From Acetobacteraceae bacterium (GTDB taxonomy: Bacteria; Pseudomonadota; Alphaproteobacteria; Acetobacterales; Acetobacteraceae), in NCBI GenBank assembly GCA_025354865.1, contig JANXMB010000047.1, positions 1-64,000 of the forward strand: DNA of 64,000 nt. Direction: 5' to 3'. The position numbers were made by a program, and so were the translations under genes. Positions 52,732-61,044 of the stretch are shown here, one piece after another (within the stretch, counting starts at the first letter, position 1; the number at the start of each line of letters is the position of its first letter). The notes beneath the pieces were generated by a model. The model saw only the letters and a program-made list of their open reading frames with translations. It did not search any database and had not been told where the DNA came from.

Positions 52732-53418
52732 ATGGACGGTGTTAAAGTTTGCATGTTCGACCAGTACGGTACGCTGGTCGATATGCAGGGCGGCTTGATC
52801 GCGGTCGCGACGCCCTACCTTGCGTCGAAGGGCTGGAAGGGCGACCCGAACCAGTTCGTCACCTGGTGGCGCCGCACCCACTACGAAAACTCCATGATCG
52901 ACGCCCTGCTCGGCCGCCAGCACATCCCGTATCGGGAGATCGGGCATCTGTCCGTCACCCAGGTGCTAAACCGAGCGGGGATCGTGCACACGCGGGCGGA
53001 GGTCGAAGCGTTGGTGGAATCGATCGTCCGCCTAAAACCCTTCCCGGAAATCCCCGCCGCGCTGGACCGGTTGCGCACGCGCTTCAAAATCGCGGTCCTG
53101 TCCAACGGCGACCCCGACATGCTGGAAGCCGCCAAGGCGCATCACGGGCTGCACTACGACGCCACGATTTCCGTCGCCGAGGCCAACGCCTTCAAGCCGC
53201 ATGTCGCGACATACACCAAGGCGGCCGAAATCCTCGGTCTGCGCATGGATGAAATCCTGTTCGTCGCCAACCACGAATTCGACTGCGTCGGCGCCAAAGC
53301 CGCAGGCATGCGCACCGCCTTCATCGACCGGCGCCAGCGGCCGTTCGCGGCATGGCCGTATCAGCCGGACACGATCGTGCGGGACATGACGGCGCTGGCG
53401 GATTTGTTGGTGGGGTAA
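52732..53418 (+). CDS. HAD-family hydrolase, type II haloacid dehalogenase-like
   Basis: 228 residues from ATG 52732. HAD motif I FDQYGTLVD (Asp10 nucleophile), motif II LSNGDPDML, motif III with Lys in AFKPHVATYTKA, and motif IV FVANHEFDCVGAKAAGM. The helical cap (residues 15-100) and the ANHEFD pattern match (S)-2-haloacid dehalogenases, which hydrolyse 2-haloalkanoic acids to 2-hydroxyacids via an aspartyl ester. Annotations of this group often turn out to be phosphatases, so activity on haloacids is unproven. It starts 7 nt after korB, possibly in the same operon. The following 90 nt contain nothing recognisable. Confidence 0.85.
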   Translation: MDGVKVCMFDQYGTLVDMQGGLIAVATPYLASKGWKGDPNQFVTWWRRTHYENSMIDALLGRQHIPYREIGHLSVTQVLNRAGIVHTRAEVEALVESIVRLKPFPEIPAALDRLRTRFKIAVLSNGDPDMLEAAKAHHGLHYDATISVAEANAFKPHVATYTKAAEILGLRMDEILFVANHEFDCVGAKAAGMRTAFIDRRQRPFAAWPYQPDTIVRDMTALADLLVG

Positions 53419-53509
53419 GGCGCCCGGGGGTTCGGTCTACTCGGACTTATGCTAATATCTCCCGATACCGCTAAGACACCATGTCTCTGCCGGGAATGGA
53501 TACGCTGGC

Positions 53510-54886
53510 ATGGCGCTCATGAAGGAACAACTCGAATTTTTGAAGGCGATGCACGGCAAGCTCAAGGACGAGCCGCTGTTGCCCGACGACCCCATGCGCG
53601 TGCAACTGCGTGAAGAACTAAGCGATGCCGACCCGGTCCAACTCATGGCCACCGAAATCTATTTCAGTGGCGACCGCAGCACGCAGTTCTTTTCCGGTTT
53701 CAGCGGTTCGGGCAAGACCACCGAGCTATTCCGTTTACGACGCAATCTAGAGGCGGATGGCGCGCTCGTGCTGTATGCCGACGCGATGCTCTATCTCAAT
53801 CAAGCCGAGCCGCTTGTACTGTCCGAGATGCTGATGGTGCTGGCTGGCGCGTTCAGCGATGCCATTGAGGATCACCCCGATCTCGGTGATCAGGTCGCGG
53901 CCGAGAGCTATTGGGATAGCGTGTGCAATTTTGTGAACGAGACGAACGTAAGACTTACCGGTGTCGATGCCGATGTGGGATGGGTTAGCCCAGGCCGGGC
54001 GGTGGCGGGTGGCTTGAAAGCCGGGGTGCGGATCAAGACGGAGATCAAAACAGCCACGACATTCAAACAAGACCTTGCGAAATTTCTGTCCGGCCATATC
54101 TCGGCATTGAAGGCCGATGTCGACAAATTCATTACCGATGCTGTCGAGGCCATCCGCCACAAGATCGGCGCCGACCGAAACATCGTCTTCATCTTCGACT
54201 CCCTGGAAAAAATCACCGGCACCCCGTCTGGCTGGAATGCGCTGATCCGTAGCGCGGAACTGCTGTTCACCGCCCATCGCGATCAATTGGAATTGCCCGG
54301 CGTCCACGCGATCTACTCCGTCCCCGCATGGATGAAGTTCCTGGCGCCAGCTTCGATGAACATGCGCATCCTGCCCACCGTGCATCTGTGGGTCTACGAT
54401 CCGGACCGGATCGACGACCAAAAATCCTGGGACATGCTTCGAACTCTGATCGACAAACGCCTCGGCCCCGATGGGGAGGCGCGCCTGTTCCACTCCGGGG
54501 AGACCGGGCAGCGCATGATACGCGACCTGATACGGGCATCCGGCGGGCACATCCGGGATTTGCTGCGGCTGTTCCAGGAAACGCTCCTCCGAGCGACGAC
54601 ATTGCCGATCCAGGAAACGGCAGTGCGAGGTGCCATTAACGCGACCAAGCGCAACCTACTGCCATTGTCGCTGGAGGACGCGGTTTGGCTGCGCGACATC
54701 GCCCGAACGCGCGACATCTCATTTGCCGAAGTAAACGACCGCACGATCGAACGCGCCAGCCGTTTCCTGAATACGCATCGGGTCATCTATTTTACCAACG
54801 GCTCCGACTGGTACGACATCCATCCGTTGTTGCGCGATGAAATCGCTCGGGTCATCGACGCGTCTGCCCCCGATAAACCGGCCTGA
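53510..54886 (+). CDS. P-loop NTPase of an NTPase/TPR two-gene cassette
   Basis: 458 residues. Walker A FSGSGKTTE (residues 65-71 region), preceded by YFSGDRSTQFFSG, and Walker B NIVFIFDSLEKI near residue 224. The C-terminal part contains RMIRDLIRASGGHIRDLLRLFQ, a sensor-type helical segment, and a winged-helix-like end (SFAEVNDRTIERASRFLNTHRVIYF, DIHPLLRDEIARVI). I do not recognise a named family; it is closest in style to STAND/AAA-type signalling ATPases used as switches. It is followed after 1 nt by the TPR protein, so the two are surely co-translated. No signal peptide or membrane segment is seen. Base composition looks slightly less GC-rich than that of neighbours. Confidence 0.8.
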   Translation: MALMKEQLEFLKAMHGKLKDEPLLPDDPMRVQLREELSDADPVQLMATEIYFSGDRSTQFFSGFSGSGKTTELFRLRRNLEADGALVLYADAMLYLNQAEPLVLSEMLMVLAGAFSDAIEDHPDLGDQVAAESYWDSVCNFVNETNVRLTGVDADVGWVSPGRAVAGGLKAGVRIKTEIKTATTFKQDLAKFLSGHISALKADVDKFITDAVEAIRHKIGADRNIVFIFDSLEKITGTPSGWNALIRSAELLFTAHRDQLELPGVHAIYSVPAWMKFLAPASMNMRILPTVHLWVYDPDRIDDQKSWDMLRTLIDKRLGPDGEARLFHSGETGQRMIRDLIRASGGHIRDLLRLFQETLLRATTLPIQETAVRGAINATKRNLLPLSLEDAVWLRDIARTRDISFAEVNDRTIERASRFLNTHRVIYFTNGSDWYDIHPLLRDEIARVIDASAPDKPA

Positions 54887-54887
54887 C

Positions 54888-56000
54888 ATGGATACACCGG
54901 GCCTGTCGCCGGATTGGAATCCGATCGTCGCACGGTTCGGCGTTGCGGCGGGACAGGAATGGCAGACATTCCTCAATCGGTTCATTCTCGGTACGGGCTT
55001 CGCGTTGCTGTCCTTGTCGGTACCGGAACCCGCTGTCGCCGCCCTCTGCCGTAACGAACTAGACCGGTTCCTTCGGGCACGCGGCGAGCATCTGAAGATC
55101 GTATCGATTTCAGAGCCAAACGACCTCCGTTCTCTGGTGTTGCAATTATTGGCGTTCCCGACCGAGGATGGGATCGGTGCCCTGTGGATCGAAGCTGTGG
55201 TTGGGCTGGACGCACCGGGCTATCCCGAATGGCACGCCGCGTGGTTCGTCGCCTTGACCGAACTGAACCAACATCGCAATCCGATCCGCCGTCATTTTTC
55301 TTACCCGCTGGTGTTGGTCGGTGCGCCGTGGGTCAGCACGACGATGCGCGACGAAGCCCCGGATTTGTGGTCGATCCGATCGCTGGCGATTCAGTTGGAG
55401 CCAGACTTTTCTGCCGGTGCGATCGAACAGCGCAAGCTGGAACTGTTGCCGGACGATCCATTGCCGCGCACCCCAATCGACGCGCGGTTGTTCGATCCGG
55501 ATGCCGCGCTCCGAGCGATCGAACGTGCCCGTTCCGCACCTGGACGGGAAGCCAATCTGGTCGCGCTATTAAGCCGCGCCGGCAGAGGTTTCGCCGCCAC
55601 CGGGCAGTGGGTGCAAGCGGAGGCGTTGACGCAAGAGGCTATCGAACTGGCGCACCGGATCGGCGATTTAAGGGCGGAGGCTGTCGCGTTGGTCCGACTC
55701 GGCGATATCGCGACGACCGTTGGCCGGGTCGATGCTGCCCTCGCCGCATTCAAGGCGTCGCAGGTTATCTTCGAGCGTCTGGCGGCATCGGACCCTGGCC
55801 ACGCGGGGTGGCAGCGGGATTTGTCGGTTTCGCACATCAAGATCGGCGACGTGCTGTGCACGCGCAACGAACATTCCGATGCCCGGCAGCACTTCCAAAC
55901 GGCGCGGGACATCGTGGCGCAGTTGGTCGAGGCCCATCCGCGGCCCGAATGGCAACGAGATCTGGCCTATATCGACCAAGCGCTCGCGTCGGTGTCCTAG
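54888..56000 (+). CDS. TPR protein partnering the P-loop NTPase
   Basis: 370 residues from ATG 54888, 1 nt after the NTPase stop. Residues 1-190 form an alpha/beta region that lacks an obvious P-loop (FLRARGEHLKIVSISEP, LVLQLLAFPTEDGIGALWIEA, WFVALTELNQHRNPIRRHF, PLVLVGAPW, EAPDLWSIRSLAIQLEP); the LNQHRNPI/APDLWSIRS pattern recurs in proteins coupled to STAND-like ATPases. Residues about 215-370 are TPR repeats (GQWVQAEALTQEAIELAHRIG, GRVDAALAAFKASQVIFERLA, PGHAGWQRDLSVSHIKIGDVL); the last unit type is usually found in long tandem arrays, but here there are only about four. Its stop TAG is the first part of the dispersed repeat at 55997. Confidence 0.75.
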   Translation: MDTPGLSPDWNPIVARFGVAAGQEWQTFLNRFILGTGFALLSLSVPEPAVAALCRNELDRFLRARGEHLKIVSISEPNDLRSLVLQLLAFPTEDGIGALWIEAVVGLDAPGYPEWHAAWFVALTELNQHRNPIRRHFSYPLVLVGAPWVSTTMRDEAPDLWSIRSLAIQLEPDFSAGAIEQRKLELLPDDPLPRTPIDARLFDPDAALRAIERARSAPGREANLVALLSRAGRGFAATGQWVQAEALTQEAIELAHRIGDLRAEAVALVRLGDIATTVGRVDAALAAFKASQVIFERLAASDPGHAGWQRDLSVSHIKIGDVLCTRNEHSDARQHFQTARDIVAQLVEAHPRPEWQRDLAYIDQALASVS

Positions 56001-56100
56001 ACCGCGATGCGTTCGCGTCCTTTCACGCCTCGTGGTTCAGCACTTTGTCCGATCGCGCGATCCAGACCTCTGGTGATTCCACCGGTCGTCATCGCGCTCA
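55997..56100 (+). repeat. Diverged copy of the dispersed repeat at the end of the TPR gene
   Basis: CTAGACCGCGATGCGTTCGC at 55997, followed by CGCGCGATCCAGACCTCTGG and GGTGATTCCACC...CATCGCGCTCA up to 56100, aligns with the 102-bp units at 12067-12270. The opening CTAG provides the TAG stop of the TPR gene (55998-56000). The rest of the gap to 56238 has no recognised feature. Confidence 0.75.
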
Positions 56101-56238
56101 AGCCACCCGGCTCGGCGTGTCGCAGGTGACGATCGTGGTGCCCGCATCGGACTCGGCCGAACGGACGCCTTACCAGTATCGTTGGCGCGCGCACCGCCGC
56201 ACGCTACAATCGCGTGCTACATCCGGAACCCCGTTCTC

Positions 56239-56481
56239 ATGAACGCCCCCGTCTCCATCCGCCTCAACGACGACGTACGCCAAACCCTCGAAGCCGAGGC
56301 CAAGGCGCGCGGTCTGGGCCTCGCGACCTTGCTGCGGGAAATTGCATCCGCCGCTGCCCGCGACGTCAGGCGGGCACGCATCAAAGCCGAAAGTGCAGCG
56401 GTCGGGCGTTTCGTCGCGGCCGACCCGGAGGCGCGGGCGTTCCTCGATCGCCTCGGACATCCGCCAGTCGAGGGTCTCTGA
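56239..56481 (+). CDS. RHH-type antitoxin of a MazEF/PemIK-like pair
   Basis: 80 residues from ATG 56239 (MNAPVSIRLNDDVRQTLEAE). The N-terminal SIRLNDDVRQTLEAEAKARGLGLATLLREI is a ribbon-helix-helix DNA-binding pattern; the C-terminal tail (RRARIKAESAAVGRFVAADPEARAFL) would wrap the toxin. An ATG in the same frame at 56182 exists but its extra residues look uninformative. The toxin gene starts 4 nt after the stop, the usual order for antitoxin-toxin operons with autoregulation. It lies just outside the NTPase/TPR cassette. Confidence 0.8.
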   Translation: MNAPVSIRLNDDVRQTLEAEAKARGLGLATLLREIASAAARDVRRARIKAESAAVGRFVAADPEARAFLDRLGHPPVEGL

Positions 56482-56485
56482 CCCC

Positions 56486-56839
56486 GTGGCGACATTCGAA
56501 GCCGGGCAGATCGTCATCGCCGATTGGCGTGACGCCATTCCGCGCGAACCCAACAAGCTGCGTCCGGCGATCGTCATCGAGGACACCGGCCTGTTCGACC
56601 CCGCTTACCCCGCCGTCATCCTGGTGCCGTTGTCCGATCGGGCAGATTTTGTGATTCCGAGCCTCGCCGTGCCGATCGAACCGACAGAGGAGAACGGTTG
56701 TGCCAAGCCATGTTGGGCGATCTCCCACTTCGTCGCCACGATGTCCACCGCCCGGGTAACCGGAACCCGGTCGCGGATCACCCAAGCCCAACTGTCGCAA
56801 ATCCGCCGGCAGGTGGCCGAGGCCATCGGCCTAGCCTAA
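56486..56839 (+). CDS. MazF/PemK-like growth-inhibitor toxin
   Basis: 117 residues from GTG 56486 (VATFEAGQIVIADWRDAIP). The PemK/MazF fold is indicated by GQIVIADWRD, then KLRPAIVIEDTGLF (RPxVV motif with the catalytic Arg region), VILVPLSDRAD, and a C-terminal SRITQAQLSQIRRQVAEAIG helix. MazF toxins are sequence-specific endoribonucleases that cleave mRNA or tRNA and are held by the cognate RHH or AbrB-type antitoxin. Relative to typical MazF, the GSEQxKxRP loop reads PREPNKLRP. It is convergent with nothing; the hydroxyacid dehydrogenase gene begins 32 nt downstream on the same strand. Confidence 0.8.
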   Translation: MATFEAGQIVIADWRDAIPREPNKLRPAIVIEDTGLFDPAYPAVILVPLSDRADFVIPSLAVPIEPTEENGCAKPCWAISHFVATMSTARVTGTRSRITQAQLSQIRRQVAEAIGLA

Positions 56840-56871
56840 GATCGGCCAAAACCAAGCCGAGGAAACCCGCC

Positions 56872-57885
56872 ATGACCGTCACCGTCCTCTACACTGATCG
56901 TGTCTACCCCGACGACAGCGTCGAACGCCGCATTTTCGGCCCCGATGTCCGGGTGATCTTCCCGGCCAATCCCACCAACTCCGTCGCCGACCTGTCGGAC
57001 GCGGATTGCGCCGCCGCCGATGGCCTGATGACCCTGCGCCACCGCGTCACCGCCCAGGATTTCGAGCGTTTTCCGAAGCTCCGCGCCGTGTGCCGGATGG
57101 GCGTGGGCTACGACAGCATCGACCGCATCGCTGCCAACGGGCGCCAGATCATGGTGCTCAATGTGCCGGATTACGGCACGACCGAGGTCGCGGACCACGC
57201 CATCGCCCTGACCATGGCACTGCGTCGCGGCCTGTTCATGCATCTGGAGGCACAGCGCGCCGATCCGCCGGCGCCCTGGAAATACATCGACGACCCGCTG
57301 GTGCGGCGGAGCAGCGTGCAGACCTTCGGCATCGTCGGCATGGGCCGCATCGCCACCGCCGTCGCCCTGCGCGCCAAGGCGTTCGGCTTCAAGGTCGTGT
57401 TCTTCGATCCGCTGCTGCCGAACGGGGTGGAACTCGGCCTGGGCATCGGCCGCGCCCCGACGCTGGAGGCACTGTTGGAACAATCCGATGTGCTGTCGGT
57501 GCATGTGCCTCTGACCCCGGACACGCGCAACCTGATCGACGACCGAGCGCTGTCGTTGCTGCCCAAGGGGGCGGTGCTGGTGAACACCGCGCGCGGTCCG
57601 ATCGTCGATATCGACGCCGTGGCGAAACACCTGAAATCCGGCCATCTGGCGGGCGTCGGCCTGGACGTGGTGCCGGTCGAGCCGCCGGTCGAGCCGGTCC
57701 CGGAACTGATCCGCGCCTTCCGCGCCCGCGAACCCTGGACGATCGGCCGGCTGATCATCACCCCGCACTCGGCTTTCTATACGCCGCAAGCGTGGGACGA
57801 TATCCGCTCCAAATCCGCAGAAACGATGCGCGCGGCGCTGCTGGGCCCGAAGCCGCAAAACGTGATCCCGGCGGACTCCTACTAG
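56872..57885 (+). CDS. D-isomer-specific 2-hydroxyacid dehydrogenase (CtBP-like)
   Basis: 337 residues from ATG 56872. The substrate-binding domain (residues 1-110, LMTLRHRVTAQDFERFPKLRAVCRMGVGYDSID) and Rossmann NAD domain (FGIVGMGRIATAVALRAKAFGF) give the family fold. The catalytic triad segments are NTARGPIVDIDAV (Arg), a Glu in LDVVPVEPPVEP, and ITPHSAFYTPQAW (His). The C-terminal PEP/PHSA form is that of the CtBP-type C-terminal-binding/phosphoglycerate-dehydrogenase-like group that reduces or oxidises 2-oxo acids with NAD(P)H. The substrate is unknown. A 10-bp palindrome lies just after the stop, between it and the convergent beta-helix gene. Confidence 0.9.
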   Translation: MTVTVLYTDRVYPDDSVERRIFGPDVRVIFPANPTNSVADLSDADCAAADGLMTLRHRVTAQDFERFPKLRAVCRMGVGYDSIDRIAANGRQIMVLNVPDYGTTEVADHAIALTMALRRGLFMHLEAQRADPPAPWKYIDDPLVRRSSVQTFGIVGMGRIATAVALRAKAFGFKVVFFDPLLPNGVELGLGIGRAPTLEALLEQSDVLSVHVPLTPDTRNLIDDRALSLLPKGAVLVNTARGPIVDIDAVAKHLKSGHLAGVGLDVVPVEPPVEPVPELIRAFRAREPWTIGRLIITPHSAFYTPQAWDDIRSKSAETMRAALLGPKPQNVIPADSY

Positions 57886-57896
57886 GACACGCCACC

Positions 57897-57930
57897 CACC
57901 GGGCGCCCGCTACTCCAGCAGCGCCCGGTG
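57897..57930. terminator. Palindrome between convergent genes
   Basis: CACCGGGCGC (57897-57906) and GCGCCCGGTG (57921-57930) form a perfect 10-bp stem with a 14-nt loop, 11 nt after the dehydrogenase stop and overlapping the last codons of the convergent beta-helix gene. There is no T run on either side, so if it ends transcription it would be by a mechanism other than a classical intrinsic terminator. Confidence 0.4.
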
Positions 57931-58893
57931 CTCGGGATCCACCATGCCGATGCCGTCCAGCGGCGCCACCCGCCCAACCAGGCTGTTGCCGGTGAGGGTG
58001 GCCGGCGTCAGGGTGCTGTTGCGCACGAAGGTCGTGGGGTCCTTCAGCAGGCTGGCGAAGCGGTTCTCCCGCACCAGCAGCACGTTGGTTGGGTTGGTCG
58101 TGCCCTCGACCCCGATCGAGATCGCTGCCGCCGGGTTGCTGCTATTGGCGCCCTTGCCCAGATTGTTGCGCTGAATCAGCACGTTGCCGCCGTTCGGCAC
58201 ATCGATCAGGTAGCTCGACGTGCCGCTGTCGCCATCGGCGATTTCGTTGTCCACGATCTCCGTCGTCAGCGCCCGCGATTTCACATGATGCGCCGTGCGG
58301 GTGTCCAGGAAGCGGCACCGCTCGATATGCAGCAGGGCGATATGGGTGCCGGCATACACCCCGTGCGCGCAGGCCCCCTCGCAGGAGCCATTGCCGCGAA
58401 AGGCGCTGTCGAGGATCCGCACCCGGCTGTTCGGCCCGCCGCCGAGCAGGATCCCGTTCTCGTTGTTTAGGAACCGGCTGTTGACGACTGTGAGGTTCGC
58501 GCCCTCCCCCAAAATGCCGGCAGCGGTGTGGAAGCGGCCGCGCGCGCCGGAAAACGCGATGTTGCGGATGGTGGTGCCATCGCCGACGACGACGAAGATG
58601 CCGCGCTCCAGGCATACTTTGTCGGCGACGATCACGCCGGGGCCGTGGCCCTCGATGGTCAGGTTGGCGGCGAGCCAGATGGCGCAATCGCGATAGACCC
58701 CTGGCTCGATCACGATTTTGTCGCCGTCGCGCGCGACCGAGGCCGCCTGGCTGGGAAGCTGGAATTGCGCCTTGGGGCCGACCTGCAACACCCGCGCGCA
58801 GGCGTCCCGCCCGCCCAGCCCCAACAGCAGCAGCGTTGCGAGAGCGAAAGCGACTGCGCTATGCCGGGTTGTCGCGCGCTTGTCGTGGTTCAT
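57910..58893 (-). CDS. Secreted right-handed parallel beta-helix protein
   Basis: 327 residues from ATG 58893, with a signal peptide ending DACA|R (MNHDKRATTRHSAVAFALAT and following hydrophobic core). The mature part starts with DGDKIVIEPGVYRDCAIWLAANLTIEGHGPGV and continues as repeated beta-helix rungs (GTTIRNIAFSG, ANLTVVNSRFLNNENGILLGGG, SRVRILDSAFRGNG, IALLHIERCRFLDTRTAHHVK, NVLIQRNNLGKG), a pattern of pectate lyase/NosD-like and carbohydrate-active periplasmic folds. No catalytic lyase residues can be assigned. It is divergent from the glycosyltransferase gene at 58931 (37 nt between starts). Together they form the start of a second polysaccharide-type cluster. Confidence 0.8.
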   Translation of the reverse strand: MNHDKRATTRHSAVAFALATLLLLGLGGRDACARVLQVGPKAQFQLPSQAASVARDGDKIVIEPGVYRDCAIWLAANLTIEGHGPGVIVADKVCLERGIFVVVGDGTTIRNIAFSGARGRFHTAAGILGEGANLTVVNSRFLNNENGILLGGGPNSRVRILDSAFRGNGSCEGACAHGVYAGTHIALLHIERCRFLDTRTAHHVKSRALTTEIVDNEIADGDSGTSSYLIDVPNGGNVLIQRNNLGKGANSSNPAAAISIGVEGTTNPTNVLLVRENRFASLLKDPTTFVRNSTLTPATLTGNSLVGRVAPLDGIGMVDPEHRALLE

Positions 58894-58930
58894 GGCGCAG
58901 GCATCGTCCGAGGGGTCACCGTACGTCAAG

Positions 58931-60022
58931 ATGTCCGTTTCCGTTCCTCCGCTGGTCCTGCATGTCTTCCCCAGCTTCGCGGTGGGCGGGGCGCAGGTGC
59001 GTTTCGCCGCGATCGCCAACCATTTCGGGCCGGCCTTCCGCCATATCGTGGTCGCATTGGATGGCAATTACGAATGCCGGGAACGCCTGCGCCCCGATTT
59101 GCTGGCCGAATTCCCCACCATCGACGCACCCAAGGGCGCCATGTTCGCCAATGCGCGGCGCTTTCGCCGGCTGCTGAAGCAGTGGCGGCCGGATGTGCTG
59201 GTGACCGGCAATTGGGGCGCCATCGAATTCGCCATGGCCAACATCCCCCCCGTCGCCCGCCACATCCATGTCGTCGACGGGTTCGGGCCGGAGGAACGAT
59301 CGACCCAGATCCCTCGACGCATTTGGACTCGCCGGCTGGTACTGGCGCGCAGTCCGGTGGTGCTGCCGTCGCGCAATCTGGTGCGCATCGCGACCGAGGT
59401 TTGGAAGCTGAACCCGCGTTTCGTGCATTACGTGCCCAATGGGATCGACCTCGGGCGTTTTGCCGCCGCAGAACGCGCGCCGCACGATGGGCCACCGACG
59501 ATCGGGACGGTGGCGGCGTTGCGGGCGGAAAAGAACCTCGGCCGGCTGATTCGCGCCTTCGCCCTCGTGCTGCAAGACACCCAAGCGCGGCTGACGATCG
59601 TCGGCGACGGGGAAGAACGGGCGATGCTGGAAGCCCTGGTGGCGGAGCGGGGGATTGGCGCGCATGTGCAGTTCGCCGGCCATCGCAGCGACACCCCGGC
59701 GTTGTATGCCGGCTTCGATGTCTTCGCCCTGTCGTCCGACACCGAACAAATGCCGCTGTCGGTGATCGAGGCCATGGCCAGCGGCCTGCCCGTCGCCGCC
59801 ACCGATGTCGGCGATGTCCGCGCGATGGTGGCCGAGAGCAATGACCCGTTCGTGGTGCCGCTGGACGACGCCGCTTTCGCCGCCGCCTTGACGGCGTTGC
59901 TGCGGGACAAGGCACGGCGCGACGGCGTGGGGGCCGCCAACCTGGACAAAGCCCGCCGCGATTTCGCCGAAGCCGCGATGTTCGAACGCTACCGCGCGCT
60001 TTGGATGGGGGAGGCCGGTTGA
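58931..60022 (+). CDS. Glycosyltransferase family 4 protein
   Basis: 363 residues from ATG 58931. GT4 fold: VLHVFPSFAVGGAQVRFAAIANHFG, YVPNGIDLGRFAAAERAP, TIGTVAALRAEKNLGRLIRAF, LTIVGDGEERAMLEAL, VQFAGHRSDTPALYAGFDVFALSSDTEQMPLSVIEAMASGLPVAATDVGDVRAMV. It should transfer a hexose from a nucleotide sugar, presumably in assembly of the same glycan as the neighbouring acyltransferase-like genes. The stop TGA is overlapped by the TTG start of the next gene (TTGA, 60019-60022). The N-terminal SVSVPPLVL start is chosen for the ATG after CGTCAAG; no strong Shine-Dalgarno sequence is visible. Confidence 0.9.
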   Translation: MSVSVPPLVLHVFPSFAVGGAQVRFAAIANHFGPAFRHIVVALDGNYECRERLRPDLLAEFPTIDAPKGAMFANARRFRRLLKQWRPDVLVTGNWGAIEFAMANIPPVARHIHVVDGFGPEERSTQIPRRIWTRRLVLARSPVVLPSRNLVRIATEVWKLNPRFVHYVPNGIDLGRFAAAERAPHDGPPTIGTVAALRAEKNLGRLIRAFALVLQDTQARLTIVGDGEERAMLEALVAERGIGAHVQFAGHRSDTPALYAGFDVFALSSDTEQMPLSVIEAMASGLPVAATDVGDVRAMVAESNDPFVVPLDDAAFAAALTALLRDKARRDGVGAANLDKARRDFAEAAMFERYRALWMGEAG

Positions 60023-61044
60023 TCCAGGTCGCCGTCTCCGGGGTGCGCGACTTCGCGGCCCTGGGCGCGCAATGGCGTGCGCTGGAGGAACGCGCCGATC
60101 CCTCCTTCTTCCAAAGCTGGACCTGGACCGGATGCCTGGCCGAGGAACGCTTCCCCGACCCGATCCTGGCCGAGGCCTACGATGGCGGGCAAATCGTCGG
60201 CCTCGGGCTGTTCAATCGCCGGCGCGGCTTCGGGCGCGATGTGGCCTATCTCGGCGATACCGGCGGTTCCCCCTGGGATCGCCTCGCGGTCGAGCACAAC
60301 GGGCCGCTCGTTGCGCGCGGCAGGGCGGACGCCGCCGCCGCGATCCTGCATGCGGTGCTGCGGCGGGCGGATGCGATCCTGCCCGGGATGGATGCGGCCG
60401 AACCGGGACTGCCGTACAAGTCCCAGCCCGCGCCGTTCGCGATCGCCGACGCCGCCTATTTGGACCGCCGCAGCGCCAACACCCGTCAGCAAATCCGCCG
60501 ATCGGATCGCGCCTATGGCACCCCGGCCATCCTGCGCGCCGAAACCGAGGCCGAGGCGCATGCTTGGCTGGACGAGATGGCGGTGCTGCACCAGGCCACC
60601 TGGATCGCGCGCGGCGTCCCCGGCAGCTTCGCCGATCCGTCTTTCGGCCGCTTCCACCACGCTTTGATCGATCGGGGCCTGCCGCGCGGGGAAATCGACC
60701 TGTGGCGGATCGCTGCCGAGGCCGGGCCGGTCGGCATCCTGTACAATTTCCGCCTGCGCGGGCGTGCCAGCGCCTATCAGAGCGGCTTCGCCTACGATCC
60801 GACCGATGCCCGCCGCAAGCCGGGTCTGACATGCCATCGCCTCGCCATCGAGGCCAGCGCGCGCGACGGCGTTGCCGTCTACGATTTCCTGGCCGGCGAC
60901 GATCGCTACAAGCGCAGCCTTGCCGATGGGGCGCAGACGATGCACTGGTTGCTGGCGGGACCCTGGTGGTCGCCGCAGATTCTGGCGCATCGGGCGCGCC
61001 GACTGGCCGCCGGGTGGCGCAATGCATGGGTGGGGAGGCGATGA
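60019..61044 (+). CDS. GNAT-fold acyltransferase (CelD/FemAB-like)
   Basis: 341 residues from TTG 60019, which overlaps the glycosyltransferase stop and follows GGGGAGG. The two-subdomain GNAT fold is indicated by FFQSWTWTGCLAEERF near residue 30, GLGLFNRRRGFGRDVAYLGDTG, LPYKSQPAPFAIADAAYLDRR, SANTRQQIRRSDRAYG, and the CelD-type signature YNFRLRGRASAYQSGFAYD followed by PGLTCHRLAIEASARDGVAVYDFLAGDDRYKRSLAD. Such proteins (BioF2-like/CelD family) are found in polysaccharide clusters and may acylate sugars or amino sugars. Its stop is overlapped by the next gene (ATGA, 61041-61044), so the glycosyltransferase, this gene and the unknown membrane-anchored protein form one operon. Confidence 0.85.
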   Translation: MIQVAVSGVRDFAALGAQWRALEERADPSFFQSWTWTGCLAEERFPDPILAEAYDGGQIVGLGLFNRRRGFGRDVAYLGDTGGSPWDRLAVEHNGPLVARGRADAAAAILHAVLRRADAILPGMDAAEPGLPYKSQPAPFAIADAAYLDRRSANTRQQIRRSDRAYGTPAILRAETEAEAHAWLDEMAVLHQATWIARGVPGSFADPSFGRFHHALIDRGLPRGEIDLWRIAAEAGPVGILYNFRLRGRASAYQSGFAYDPTDARRKPGLTCHRLAIEASARDGVAVYDFLAGDDRYKRSLADGAQTMHWLLAGPWWSPQILAHRARRLAAGWRNAWVGRR

